Source: Membranipora membranacea
Lineage: Eukaryota; Bryozoa; Gymnolaemata; Cheilostomatida; Membraniporidae
NCBI GenBank assembly: GCA_914767715.1
Contig: OU612066.1
Span: 6,019,001 to 6,083,000 of the forward strand
Reading direction: 5' to 3'
DNA: 64,000 bases
Part shown: one piece after another, positions 38,274-49,843 of the stretch
How positions within the stretch are numbered: the first letter of the stretch is position 1
Layout: every line of letters starts with the position of its first letter
Position numbers and translations under genes: made by a program
Notes under the pieces: model-generated
The model's database searches: none
What the model was told of the DNA's origin: nothing
Seen by the model: only the letters and a program-made list of their open reading frames with translations

Positions 38274-38594
38274 AAACAGTATAGCACATCTTCTGTACTC
38301 AATCCTCCCACTACCTAAGTGTAAAATGTAATGTAAATGTCCAGGATATACCATACTAACTTTGTAAAGTAAACAGATTGTAAGTTTTGTATTTATCGTG
38401 TGTGGTAGTACTGTTGGCTGTTGCTATAATACAAACCTTATCATCCGCTAGGTATTGGAGTACATATATAGTAACTGTAGCTTGCTTCTTAACTCTGGAG
38501 ACTGTGCATCGGTAGTCGGCATATCGGACACTGGTGACCATCTTGTTGTCGCCTTTAGAGGCACCTTCTACCCGGAGCAGTGGGTGGAACAGAT

Positions 38595-38961
38595 TTGGGT
38601 TTGGGTCGCTCATGAATTTGTATGTGTGTGCTTTGACTGAGAGATATAGTTTGAAGTCTGTGTTTATATATAAGTTTTTTAAATACACATAGCTAAGTGG
38701 GAGTGTTGAAATACATGATATAGCTGACCTGAAATTAAAAGAACTCAGACTTCTGGGTGGCCTGTCACCAGCCTTTTATATATTATGTCACAACAACAAT
38801 TACTGTTATTGTCAACTGGTGGTGATATATGTCAATATTATTTGTCAATCGTATATTCCTTTTTATACATCTACCTTATATCAATCGGGTATATTTGTTA
38901 ATATCTTGACTCTTGATTATCTTGCTACAATATACACACATAAAACCAATTCAATCTAACA
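38595..38961 (+). mobile_element. 3' end of a Copia-like LTR retroelement
   Basis: B4 exon 3 is cut by foreign DNA. A purine-rich AAGTGGGAG stands directly before a 258-base segment (38704-38961) that starts TGTTGAAATAC and ends CTAACA. This is the usual layout of polypurine tract and 3' LTR. B-type intron 3 DNA resumes shortly after. There is no second LTR and no coding region, so the element is truncated. The Copia assignment rests only on the tract and terminus style. Confidence 0.4.
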
Positions 38962-39889
38962 ATCATAAGGAAAAAAAAGGCAAATAAAAACAAAGGCTCA
39001 GGCTGCAGTTGAAGAGAGTTGATCCATATTTCCTAATTCTTATCATCATGTTTTTTGATGATGAAGAAGTGTTATAAATTTTCCTCAGTTAATGTCCTGG
39101 CGTGCCTTGATGATGATTTGAAAAACATCACAATCGATAATAAAGTGATAGTTACCTCGTTGCCCAATTTTTCATGGATTGATACAACAGGCACGGTATG
39201 ACAAATACCAAAAGTATCCATCACCGGCCTTTCTCTAGGGGGTTCTCATGCAACTCTGACAGATTCCCATCTGATCTTCGACGGCGTAGTAGCCCAATCA
39301 AAACTTGATCTACACACAATAGGAGCGCCTAGAGTTGGTGACAGGGACTTTGCTTATGCTTTTGACAGGGTAAGTTGTATAGCTTCCGATGGGAGAGGCT
39401 GTGAAAACTGGTGAACAAGTTTAACAAATACAGGAAGAAATGAATCCAAATTATCAGGGTCAGCCAGATTAAAAGCTCAAGCTCTATTAGTTATTTTCAA
39501 GAGAAGCATAAACACCAACAGAGCAGTCTATGCTAAGATCACTCACCTACACCTACCCCAGTCTCGACACTGCAGTAGCTAATACTATGTTTTACACATT
39601 CTTTCAATGGAGCCTCTCTACACCTCCTTGGTTTTATATAAACACCATTTACTTTCTGAAACTTTAATGGTCTTGATAAATGGAGTTAAAGAAAAAAACT
39701 CAATTTCTAAAATAATGATCATCAGTTTTTCTCTACAACTCTCTTATTTTTTAATGGCCATTTACTTTCTGGAATTTTAACCAAAATGCACATTCATTTT
39801 TTTCTATGGTAACGATTATCTTATCAATTATTGCGTAGATTATTGCTAACAGCTGGAGGGTAACCGTCAAAAAGGACCCATATCCGCCA

Positions 39890-40089
39890 NNNNNNNNNNN
39901 NNNNNNNNNNNNNNNNNNNNNNNNNNNNNNNNNNNNNNNNNNNNNNNNNNNNNNNNNNNNNNNNNNNNNNNNNNNNNNNNNNNNNNNNNNNNNNNNNNNN
40001 NNNNNNNNNNNNNNNNNNNNNNNNNNNNNNNNNNNNNNNNNNNNNNNNNNNNNNNNNNNNNNNNNNNNNNNNNNNNNNNNNNNNNNNNN
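39890..40089. other. Assembly gap, 200 N
   Basis: Two hundred N bases within B4 exon 5. The exon sequence before the gap ends TATCCGCCA and after an insertion of about 105 known bases resumes at GTATCCGCAGG. The gap therefore lies inside an insertion of unknown length. Confidence 1.
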
Positions 40090-40333
40090 CAGTCGATTTA
40101 TACCTCGAGAGGAGTATCCACACTGACATCGAGATTACACTATTAACATGTGTATATACATGCAATAGTATATCACGTGATCAGTGTGAGGAGTATCCGC
40201 AGGTGGTGCCACACAAGTTACTGACAGTCTTCTTCGCCTTCCATAACAAGAGAGAGGTTTTCTATGATACCATTGATCAGACAACTCCGACTACAAGTTA
40301 CAGGATTTGTTGCAGAAAAGAGCTGTGCGTACA

Positions 40334-40465
40334 CTACGGCAGACGAGCTGCGCCATGTGGTAAAAATAATTCGGAATGGCGCAGCTCGGCTACATGCAAT
40401 TTACATGTGGCGCAGCTCGGCTAGAGGCAATTTATGTGTGGCGCAGCTCGGCTAGTTTCAAATTT
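40334..40465 (+). repeat. Left terminal inverted repeat
   Basis: Three GGCGCAGCTCGGCTA-type subunits at about 40378, 40410 and 40440 follow the outer CTACGGCAGACGAGCTGCGCC. Confidence 0.85.
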
Positions 40466-40583
40466 TGAAGCCATGAGAACACAACTCATGAATTTGATAG
40501 TCTGTCACTACTCAGTCGGAAAAAGTCAGAGTCAACTTGGGTTTTGGAGGTATGATTGTTAACAACTAAGTCTGCACCATCTT

Positions 40584-40656
40584 GATCATAGGACTGCCGC
40601 AGTTCCTGATTTTGGGCACCAAGCCCAAAATCAGGATCTGCGGCAGTCCTATGATC
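40584..40656. repeat. 34-base near-perfect hairpin
   Basis: Arms 40584-40617 and 40623-40656 pair with one mismatch around a five-base loop. It lies inside the 3.7 kb transposon. The core TGCGGCAGTCCTATG of the right arm also occurs in intron 5 of A1 (6769-6783) and A2. Could be a small nested foldback element or a small-RNA hairpin; the sequence alone does not decide. Confidence 0.8.
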
Positions 40657-40983
40657 TTGATAGCTGAGTCTGATAATAGGCCAGACTTTGAGGTTAGAGC
40701 ATCACTCACTGGCATGAGCACTGAAAGGTGACCTTTTTAATGTTATCACTACCAGACATTCGAAACATGGAGTCACCTTAGAAAAGATATATGCAGAGGA
40801 GAGGAGTCTGTCAGGTGAACTGTTCTGATTGTCACCAACCAATCTATCTTACCAACGACCAGCAGGGACTAGCTAGGAGCACTCCTTGATCTTTCACTAC
40901 AGACAGTTCCTGGACCAATCTGTAGAATCTATGTATGTATTGTATGTATTTAATTTTTGTCATTGAATCACTCATTGTTACAG

Positions 40984-41454
40984 TGAATGGGAGTCAAAGA
41001 ATTGGTGGAATGTTGATGATGATGCAGCAGCACCCTCACTGGCAGACTACTATCTTATCTATCTATGACCCAAGGCCAATGATCCAATGGTCCTACTCTG
41101 TCTGGGTATGTAGCAATGTTTGGCTTTCACATTACATTCAATTCTTTCATTCAATGACCTCTTAGTTCTATCTCTAACCCAGGAATATGAACTTTTTTTC
41201 ACAGTTGAGCATCTCATTGGGTTTCTGCATTAATTGATCCTATTATAATTTTCCCTTTCAGAACGGTTGAAGACAAGGTGATGACAACAAAATTAAAACC
41301 AGCCTATGGCCCAGTGGTCTATCATAATATTGTTGGAAATAAAGTCATCTGGATGATCAATATGCCGACACGCAACTTGCCGATCAACCATGAGATACGA
41401 GTCTGCAATGTAGTGCCACAAAGAAGCCCAGATGACCTCTTTACAGAAGTCTAA
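40984..41454 (+). pseudogene. Exon-like fragments inside the transposon
   Basis: Two stretches look like exons. 40984-41105 has an acceptor-like TTACAG before it and a GTATGT donor after it. It reads in one frame as EWESKNWWNVDDDAAAPSL… and after an apparent frameshift as YDPRPMIQWSYSVW. 41262-41454 follows a TTTTCCCTTTCAG acceptor and is open for 63 codons to TAA, containing VYHNIVGNKVIWMI. The phases of the two do not match. I do not recognise the protein. They could be a transposon-borne or captured gene fragment. Confidence 0.35.
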
Positions 41455-42144
41455 CTCCTCGGTCTTAGTATCTATTGATTTTTTTGATTGCTTGTGGGTC
41501 AGGTTATCAGTTTAGGACCTCAAGCAGTCAAGCACATTTGAATTGTAAATGCCCAAAGTGCCACTGATAAGCTGATTCAAATCAATCGTGAGTTCTAATA
41601 GACAACTAATACATCGGTGAACTGACTTGACAACTGTAATCTGTAAGTGGGTACCAAATTATTATCAAAGTTTTCTCTCTGGTCAGATTTTTATTTTTTC
41701 TTCTTACATACCATGTTTGTTTGTTGTTGAGGAACTGACATAACTGGTTCCTTTATTTCTTTTTTCGTTATTTGTTTTGTGTAACGTAATTTAAGCACAA
41801 TAATATTTATACTATGCCTAAGAAAGTTCACTTGACGCATTTTTGTGACAGCTGTATTACCATCTATATTCATGCAGGGATGATATGACTTGGCTGTTTA
41901 GTCTACAGAATAACGCATAGATAGATGAGAATTTTGTCAACAGTGACTGAAAGTTCATTGAATAAAAAACAGCTTAGGTGCCCTACTTAGGTCTCGTTCC
42001 CAAATAACTCTCTCATAGATAGAACTATACCTATGCATTCTGAGTAAACGATTTGTGCACAAATTGTCTAATTGAGCTAAATGATCAGACTACCTTGGGA
42101 GGAGGATTGATTTTAGTTGAGAGGACAACTCATATGTCTGATAC

Positions 42145-42205
42145 AATCATACCAGGGAGTTAGGGACAAATGTTATATTTTGTCCCCAACTCCTTGATCA
42201 TACAT
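42145..42205. repeat. Imperfect hairpin
   Basis: ACCAGGGAGTTAGGGACAAA and TTTGTCCCCAACTCCTTGAT are inverted copies around a short loop, inside the 3.7 kb transposon. Confidence 0.65.
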
Positions 42206-43904
42206 ACTCCCTGATATCTTTTGTTCACCCAAGGACTTACTATCACTCTCCAAAGTTGGAGTAAGGATATGCGTTTGGTTTGACCCAAAAAAGTTGGATC
42301 AATGTGACTGCGAGCCAGAATACCTGTGGCCGTTATACATATTATATTCAATGTACCTAAAAATAAAAATGATCAGCACAAAACACTGTGAATCATTTGA
42401 TCTGGTTATTATTGATAGATTTAAGCAGAGTATAGCAGGGTGCGAGGACTGCCTTACGCAATGAACCTTCTTCTCAGTTCTCTGGGGCCTGCACCCAGTG
42501 ACCAAGCACCCTGATGAAGTTTGTTCATCTAATTGTTACCGCAAAAACTCCCTAGGTATCACTATCAACAGCATTGGATACTAACTGAAGTCGCATGCTT
42601 GACATTGAATTATCATCTACAACTTACAGTTAGATGTTGCAAGACTAGGAGATGAGCTGTGCTATGGCATTATTATTGTGTATAAAATCTCATGGATCTC
42701 TAGTTGTTCATAGGAAAATACTTTTACTTGGCGAAGTCTCAGCATCTTAAATCCGGCTAAGTGAACCAGCCACTGTCTTACCAAGAAGTTCCCTCTAACT
42801 CCTTGGTCTTACCAATGCAATCCTGATACATGTTGAGGTTTATACGGGATCAAAGATTAAGTCAGTCTATTGATGATTGCATATGATTCCTATGGCTTAT
42901 CTCTGGTTAATCTCTAAAATGCTCCTTCATAATCATACAGGCTGTAAAATAAAACATGTAAACATACAAAAATGTTATTTGGACAGATTACTGACACATC
43001 AATCACAGTCAAACTTTAAACAAAGTAACTTGATGAGCTCTAAAGCCCTCTCTACGCTTGCAGTATATGCCCTACATCTAGCAGACATGACTATACACCT
43101 TGCATTGTATACACTGTATACACGAGTTACTCCAAAGCCTGGGTTGGTTTGTGGCAATGTTTGACTGCCCCTCCCCCCCCCCCTGGTTGGGTTTCAAACA
43201 ACAAAAAGCCCATAAGGGCAGTCAAATACTAACTGCCATTGACCCCGATGTTGGAGTAGGCCTGTGACCATTCCTCACTCAGTAGCAGCCTGTAGTACTA
43301 GTACTAGGTAGCCTGTGAGTGTGAGTAGTCACTCTTGATTGATACATATTTCATCAACATCATTACCAACTATCAAAACATTGGGCAGCTCATTGCTTTG
43401 TTTGTGCACCCACACAATAGACTAGAGCCCAAACCAATCAAAATAAGAAAATGCAATGATGTGAGTGGTAGAAGCAAGGAGCATCCAGGGAAGCTGATAC
43501 TCCTTGGTAGAAGAGAGAAGTAGGTAGTACAACAAGTAGAAGTAGTAAGTAGCCCTATTTAAATGATCAACACATCCAATCCAATCATTCCTTCACATGA
43601 TGATGATACTTAATCACTACCTTAGTAATATAACTTTTATACCTTATTGTGAAGAATACTATACTATACTTACAGCCATATCATAGTAGGTAGGGAAAGT
43701 CAAGCAACTTCTCAAACACTGACTGTGACTGCCTGCTGTGACTGCCACTCCTAGTTCAACTTATGTAAAATAGTCCTCTTGCTTTTTCAGCTACATCTTG
43801 AACAATAGAGCTGTGATAAATTCCCGCTCCTTTATCAGTTCCGACAGATGAGCAAGTTTTTACAAGTCTATCAATATTGGGAATCATGTGCTCTTGGTAA
43901 CAAA

Positions 43905-44033
43905 CCTTGAAACTAGCCGAGCTGCGCCACACATAAATTGCCTCTAGCCGAGCTGCGCCACATGTAAATTGCCTCTAGCCGAGCTGCGCCATCTGAAATT
44001 ATTTTCTCCTCTGGCGCAGCTCGTCTGCCGTAG
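43905..44033 (-). repeat. Right terminal inverted repeat
   Basis: Reverse complement of the left repeat with a few differences, including the three inner subunits. Confidence 0.85.
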
Positions 44034-44037
44034 TACA

Positions 44038-45069
44038 CATCATTTGATTTTATCTGATAAATTTATTGAGAGTCAAAAATCCTAAAGTGAGGTGAGGTAA
44101 GTGGTGATGAGTATGCTGTAAACCACAGATATTCTTATAGGTTGATTGTCACACCAAAGAGATTCTTCTTTCCAAAAGCTGCATGCTTATTATTTTCTTT
44201 TTCCTATAAAATATATTAATAATGAATATAGTCTACAATCCTAGACAACTGAGAAATATGGAATTTACTATTTATTTTGTATTGAAAAAGATAATAATGC
44301 TGATGAAATAACCACCTACCAATATTGGTAACAATAATCATAGCTAATACATTTCACATAATACGAGATTATGATGGGAATTGGAGATCCAAATCACGGT
44401 GTCAAGTTATAGACAGTGTCGTTTTTTGTTTGTTTCGTCTATGGTTGAGTCAATGAATTCTCTACTTACTACTTACCATAACTTCTCATGAATACAGCAC
44501 AATCCCTAGCACAGTTTGGCCTTATTTTTGCTCCCGGTAGTTGGATCGTACATAACAATTCTATGAAGGGTTCCTCTCCAAGCTCATCATACTTTAACTT
44601 CAAATCCTCACACTTAAAGATTAAAAGAAGTTTTCATTCATCTACTGTATGGTACAGGACGCTGTTAAAGATTTGATTGATACTCATGGCGTTACATTTT
44701 TAGGAGCTATCTGTGATTCATCTTTAGACCCTTCATAATACACATGCCTCCAGTTTCTAAGAAAGGGTGACAATTAAAATGTCGGAGTGATGAACCGCTC
44801 CTCACATTCAATGATAACCAACCAGCCTGGTTTGTCATACGTATATGCGGTGTTACAGCTAAACTCAACATTGCTACGTCAAAATATTGGATAAGGTCAA
44901 CCTTTGTTGATGGTCATGAAAGAAAAATCTTATTTCAAGTTCACAAAAATAATTTGTTTTTTGGTACAAAAATGTTTTCTCTGCCTTTGTCATACTGTCT
45001 TGGTCTTGGCAATCAAACTCAAGACATGACAACTTTTTCAGGTCGACTTAAAATCATTACAAGGCGTAA
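44038..45069. other. Unassigned sequence after the transposon
   Basis: The first few dozen bases may derive from B intron 5. Exon 6 of the B class is not present. I see no splice-supported exon or repeat in the remainder. Confidence 0.4.
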
Positions 45070-45072
45070 ATG

Positions 45073-45270
45073 TTATACCGTAATGATATGATGATCTTCT
45101 TTAAGGACTTTAGCGCTTTGCTCTCCAATCCCAGGACATTTTGCCAAATCAGTGCTCTTTCCACCATTGAGGTGTTTCATTTGGGCGGTTGACCAAACAT
45201 TGGAATAGTTGTACTGTTCTGAGGAATCCGTAACAGCATCTGCAACATTATCAGTAGCATTAGATAAAAA
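45073..45270 (-). CDS. Candidate exon with a PGIGEQSAKVL motif
   Basis: On the minus strand a good acceptor (TTTAATTTTCAACCAG) ends at 45271. The frame FLSNATDNVADAVTD… then stays open to a stop, ending with DLAKCPGIGEQSAKVLKE. PGIG followed by a basic helix resembles the hairpin of a helix-hairpin-helix motif, but the piece is too short to assign. It could be the last exon of an unidentified gene. The phase does not fit the candidate exon at 45643-45757, so a missing exon or another gene structure is needed. Confidence 0.3.
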   Translation of the reverse strand, partial: FLSNATDNVADAVTDSSEQYNYSNVWSTAQMKHLNGGKSTDLAKCPGIGEQSAKVLKEDHHIITV

Positions 45271-45642
45271 CTGGTTGAAAATTAAATTGCATCGGATCAT
45301 AGGCTTAATTACTAAGTTCATTATGAAACATGGAAACCATTTATTAAGGAGGCTAAGGTCTCAACACAAGTTTCCTCAGTAGCTAAAGGAACTTATTACT
45401 ATATTACAGTGCGTAGCCGCAGAGAAAAGTTCACAAATGTCAGAAATGTCCTAGTGCCTGGCCTTCAAAAGTACCCCTTTCCAGCATACTTTTTAATTGT
45501 ACTAGTTTCAGATAGAGCATATATTAGAATTAGAACACCTCTTTCATTACAATAACACACGGTGTGTATGTTCACCACAGCCATCATAACCACTAAGCAT
45601 GGAATGTAATCTACACCAGGCACTTTTACATTCAAATCTTAC

Positions 45643-45757
45643 CTCCTTTTTTGGATTGAGCCTGAGCACCTTGGTGCTCTTTCTTAGACTTTCGTTCATC
45701 TTTAACTTTGACAAATTTTTCATCTTTCTTCTTCTTATCATTACCTTTGCCAGACAT
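45643..45757 (-). CDS. Candidate first coding exon, Lys-rich protein
   Basis: On the minus strand an ATG at 45757 opens a frame beginning MSGKGNDKKKKDEKFVKVK and ending at a good donor (GGAG|GTAAGA). A possible acceptor (TATATTTAAG) lies just upstream of the ATG. The product would be a highly charged, Lys-rich N-terminus of an unknown protein. The only support is composition and splice sites. Confidence 0.3.
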
Positions 45758-46209
45758 TTCTCTGCTTAAATATAAAATATGAAAGATATTAAAGAAGCAC
45801 TTAGCTACCATCCAAACAATTCTAGTCTGCATGATGACAAAGTTTATTTCAAACAGTAGTTCATTCGTATCAGCTTCAATCTCAGACAGGCTAAGCTGCA
45901 ATTTCCACTGCCACAGAACAACCAAGGCTAATAAAGCAACAAGAGCTCCTAATGAGAGGGAGTCCATTGATAGCACCTGACCTTAATCGAAGTGAAAAAT
46001 GATTTCAACTGGATGTGGAATTAGATTTAAATGGTAATTAATCATCTAGTACCGGTACTTATTTTCCATATTTATGACAACAATGGTGATTTTTATGGAA
46101 TTATTCTGAGGTGAGTGCTTGATTGATGTAAGGTCAATCAAACATAATATATGTCTAAGCTAGTGAGCCAATTGAAAATATCTTTTGTATAAGAATTAAA
46201 ACAGAGAGG

Positions 46210-46395
46210 CCCACCAAATATGACATGGCGAGTTAGTAGTGGGGCGAATGAGGAGGAGAGTAGGTCCACAATTTGGCATGATCGTTTTGACAACTTAGAC
46301 ATGCGCCCTAGTGAAATAACTTGTAAAGTTTTCCCTTCATTTATTCCCAGGTTTGTTGGAGAACAATTCAAAATATTGTTTGTTAGCATTTTCTT
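46210..46395 (+). CDS. Candidate exon, unknown protein
   Basis: From an ATG at 46220 the frame MTWRVSSGANEEESR… is open to a good donor (TTCTTG|GTAAGTAC at 46395). The end, EQFKILFVSIFLV, is hydrophobic and could be the start of a membrane segment. No following exon was found. It lies head to head with the minus-strand candidates. Weak evidence. Confidence 0.25.
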
Positions 46396-46444
46396 GGTAA
46401 GTACTACTAATACGTTATGGGCTTCCCATAATGATACCTTATAG

Positions 46445-48265
46445 CTATGATTGCTCCAGTTCCTACCTGGCTCACCTCTAAATCTGAACCAAAAAGTTCT
46501 CTATCTCTCATTGAGCATCATGTTGTCAATTCTGTATTTTTACTGTTTCTTAAATACATATATGGGTATTAATCCTTAACCTAAGAGAAGAAGACGTCTG
46601 AAAAATCATTCAAATTTCATACATGACATCTGACACTTACACAAGCAACAGGGTCTACTTCTGATCACAGCCTTTATAGAATACTTTGAAATTGCTGAAA
46701 TTGAAATCAGTATGGCTCAGAGAAGAAGAAAACAACACATGTAATGCTGACGTAATAGCTAGATGTGTTCCCAGATGCGGTCGTGTATAACCAATGCGGA
46801 TATACCGAAATGTATTTTTTAGGAAGCAATGAATGACAAGGAGTGACAATACAACCGCCTCCAACCCCATTTCCCACAAAGCTCCTAATCAATTACAAAA
46901 TCGGTTTGTGACCACAAATGCGGAGATCGGCCATGCAAAAGTTTAGAACCCAGAACATCAATGTGTCAGTTTGGGTAGTCATTCAACACATAAACATAAC
47001 CTCTCAAATCATGATAATAATTACTGAGCAAGTTGTTTTCTTGACACTTCAAAAAGAAGACAAATCTGAGACGGTGTACTAACTAAATGCTAAGCACTGC
47101 TATTCAACACGGGTGAGATTTAAAAGGATGGGTATTATTTAGTAAGCTTGAATCAGTGAAGGAAGGAGGCCTTGCTTTGTCTCATCCCATCGGGCTATTT
47201 GCTGGGTCTTTTTACTATGTATTGCTCTTGAGTTATTTTGGTTTTGTCTGGTAGGTAAGAGAAACACACAAAGCAAAACTCCACAACATATCAGAATTGA
47301 GAAGAAAAAAACACCCAGACAATCGCTTAGAGTTGGGTCATATTTATTTTTATAAACTAGCTAAATTTGGATGGCGGCCTTTACATTAAAAACAGGTGGA
47401 GAACATAAACTTAATAATATTAATTATTAGGTCAATGGTGGTGACAAACAACAAGAAAGATAATAAACTAGACAAGTGTTTCATCAACAAGAGAGATGAC
47501 AATGGAAGATGAAGGCATCTGCCGCCACTGTCTTGTGGGTCTAGGAATCTGACTGTTATCTGACGTTGTGCGTCGACTTATCCCATTGGAAAAAACAAAC
47601 AGCAGTCAAGCGAACACTTTCTGATGAGAAATTGTCCTCCTGAACGCATGCCTAGACACAACAGACTCCAATATTCTAATCAGGAATCTACAGGGGTCGG
47701 AGGAGAAAACAAATATCTTCACTCAGGTTCACTGACCACCAGAACTTCTGCACTGACGTCATCAAACTTGTTCCTTGATTAGTCCAACCAAAAGGGTCAC
47801 AGCAAACAACAGGTTGACAATAAAGTTATCAATATCATACAGGTAAAGTCTGTTTAATGCTATAAATAAGGCCTCTACAACTATAATTACCTCTACAATC
47901 TATTGTAAAATATAATATCTAGAGAAATAGGTAGAAATGAGAGTAAATATGTAAAAACATTGCTAGCAAACAACGACATACATGGTAGGATATTGAAATG
48001 TTATGTGGCATAATGTCAATGAATGTTAAGAAAACAACCAGACCATTACACTGGAGCCAGACTCTTTGAGCAAAATTAATCCAAGCTTTGAGAAAGCAGA
48101 TCAGGACATCCCAATGTAACAGGACACGCAATGGTTCAGGGTTGTTTGATTAAATCGCTCCACTTACGGGATGTAAACAATTTATAATTAAGTCAGATCA
48201 CAGGAAAAGCGACGAAAGGACAAGACAGAGTTATACCATCAGTTAAAAAACGGTGTACATATCAT
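46445..48265. other. Unassigned sequence
   Basis: I see no gene, RNA gene or repeat that I can support. Open frames here are short and lack splice signals. Confidence 0.4.
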
Positions 48266-48620
48266 CTGACAGACATTATGCCTCCTGAACAATCTGCTCA
48301 TTCAAGAGAGCACTACTCCAAAGAAGTGGAAAACTGCCATTACTTTTTGAATTGGCTATATTATAACCAATTCAAGAATTACCACTAACGCTAGAAGAAT
48401 AAAAAACTACAGACCCATAGCCATCACTCCCACAAGTGTTAGTACAATATAAACACACAGTATATGATAGATAAAACGTATTTCGAACTGCTCACCTAGC
48501 CAGTAATTCATCACAAGATGCTGCTATGCGCCTTCTCACAAACATTAGACAAAGAAAACACAAACTATAATGTACCCATTTATAGATTTTTGTGTGGCGT
48601 TTGTGACAATTAGTGTGATC
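48266..48620 (+). pseudogene. Degenerate LINE reverse transcriptase relic
   Basis: Broken frames read ESTTPKKWKTAI, then RIKNYRPIAITP, then SSQDAAMRLLTNIRQ. These resemble, in order, the P..WK.A, NYRPI.LT and RST..AL blocks at the N-terminal side of non-LTR reverse transcriptases. In-frame stops and missing segments show it is dead. It is not the same copy as the LINE at 13659. Confidence 0.5.
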
Positions 48621-48749
48621 ATTCTGATCTCAAAATTAGTCATTTTGATGAGAATTTAGCACCTTGGGTGCATAGTCTCCTGATTGACTGCCTCGACTAT
48701 ACTGAGACCAGTCTTGAGAGTGTGTTCCCGAAACATTCACACTTTCCCC

Positions 48750-49843
48750 TTTCAGACTTGTTGTGCCTAATCTTTTACGCCTGTTGTTCATAATTTTATA
48801 TATTATGTCAGTGGTGGTTCAGAAAGCAAGCCTGTCGGATTTGCAAACATTCATTGTGCTTTAACATAAAAAAGAAAGAATATGCAGAATCAGAATGAAG
48901 GAAGTAGGAAAATAATAGCCCCCTCACTAAAGAACGAAACACGCAATGATACAGAACCTGATAAAGAAATACAGTTAATCTGATGTACTCACAATACTAT
49001 ATTATTGCACTAGCATCATGAAAGTTAAATTCACGGATCTTTTATACCACAAAATAATGGTGGTATCAGAATTTCTCTGCACGACATCTGTAAATAAAAC
49101 AGAAAATGATGTAACAGAATCAGTGTCAAGAAATAGCTCCTTTCATGAGGTCACGCATTGAATATTCACCTTATCGCACACAAGCCATGAAGAAAGCAGA
49201 TGAATAAATAAATTTTAAAGGCATTGCATCCCAATAGGCCAACCTACAATATCTCCAAAAAATCAGCACACAGAAAAAACCGAAACTATCACTCTAACAC
49301 CACTACACCACTACAGTACTATGTAATGAAGTCTGAACGTTTTGGTGAAGAAAATGCTCCCTATTGCATTCCTTGTAAAACTGCCGCTAGAAGCATGTTA
49401 CCCATCAAAAATTTGTCTGGTTTTATCGCGAGTTTTCTCGTTCCATTGTTCGCATAAAAACTTCTGGATGTTTGTTTAATGAATGAAATTTGATTTAGTT
49501 CAAAAACATCTAATAAATGACCTATCCGTATAGATGGGAAGGATTTAATTACCACTAATCAATAGGATTTGATTGGAGATCAGATCACCCAACATCCAGT
49601 TCTCCGAAATATTCCCATTTTTATGATATTTATATATGTCAGTGGTAGCTCTGAATCCAATCCGGCCAGATTTGCAAACATTCACATTTTATCAAAGACA
49701 TGCAGAATCAGAATGAAGGCAGTAGGAAGAAAATAACCCACTCACTAAAGAACGAATCACGCAATGACAACATAACCTGATAAAGAAATAAGGTTAATCT
49801 GATGTACTCACAATATGGATATTATTGCACCAATATGTCCATA
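48750..49843. repeat. C-upstream-related repeat units, third locus
   Basis: Copies of the units described at 12432 and 14560. The orphan promoter-like segment is at about 49018-49200. The second unit leads into the genuine C2 upstream region. The site homologous to the LINE insertion (about 49550) is empty here. Confidence 0.6.

Larger units (their letters stand above)
37450..40333 (+). pseudogene. Class B lipase relic, B4, heavily interrupted
   Basis: Pieces recognisable by comparison with B1 and B3: intron 1 DNA from about 37490; exon 2 from 37707 with a two-base frameshift (CAGGTAAACAG), split at 37843 by a 237-base insertion and resumed at 38081-38129 without its end; exon 3 from 38452, cut near 38594; the 3' part of exon 4 at about 39212-39369, including a changed elbow (GLSLGG for GHSLGG); exon 5 split by the assembly gap (39839-39889 and about 40196-40320). 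Exon 1 and exon 6 are not found. Insertions include a retroelement end, hairpin elements and a 3.7 kb transposon. Not functional. Confidence 0.88.
40334..44033. mobile_element. 3.7 kb DNA transposon with long terminal inverted repeats
   Basis: The left end (CTACGGCAGACGAGCTGCGCC at 40334) is repeated inverted at the right end (44033). The inverted repeats are about 130 bases. Each contains three internal copies of GGCGCAGCTCGGCTA spaced by about 30 bases. TACA flanks both ends (40330-40333 and 44034-44037). The DNA beyond each end joins to a sequence resembling the B intron 5 start, so the element landed in B4 just after exon 5. No transposase was recognised inside. Its superfamily is not determined; a 4-base duplication alone does not settle it. 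Confidence 0.8.
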
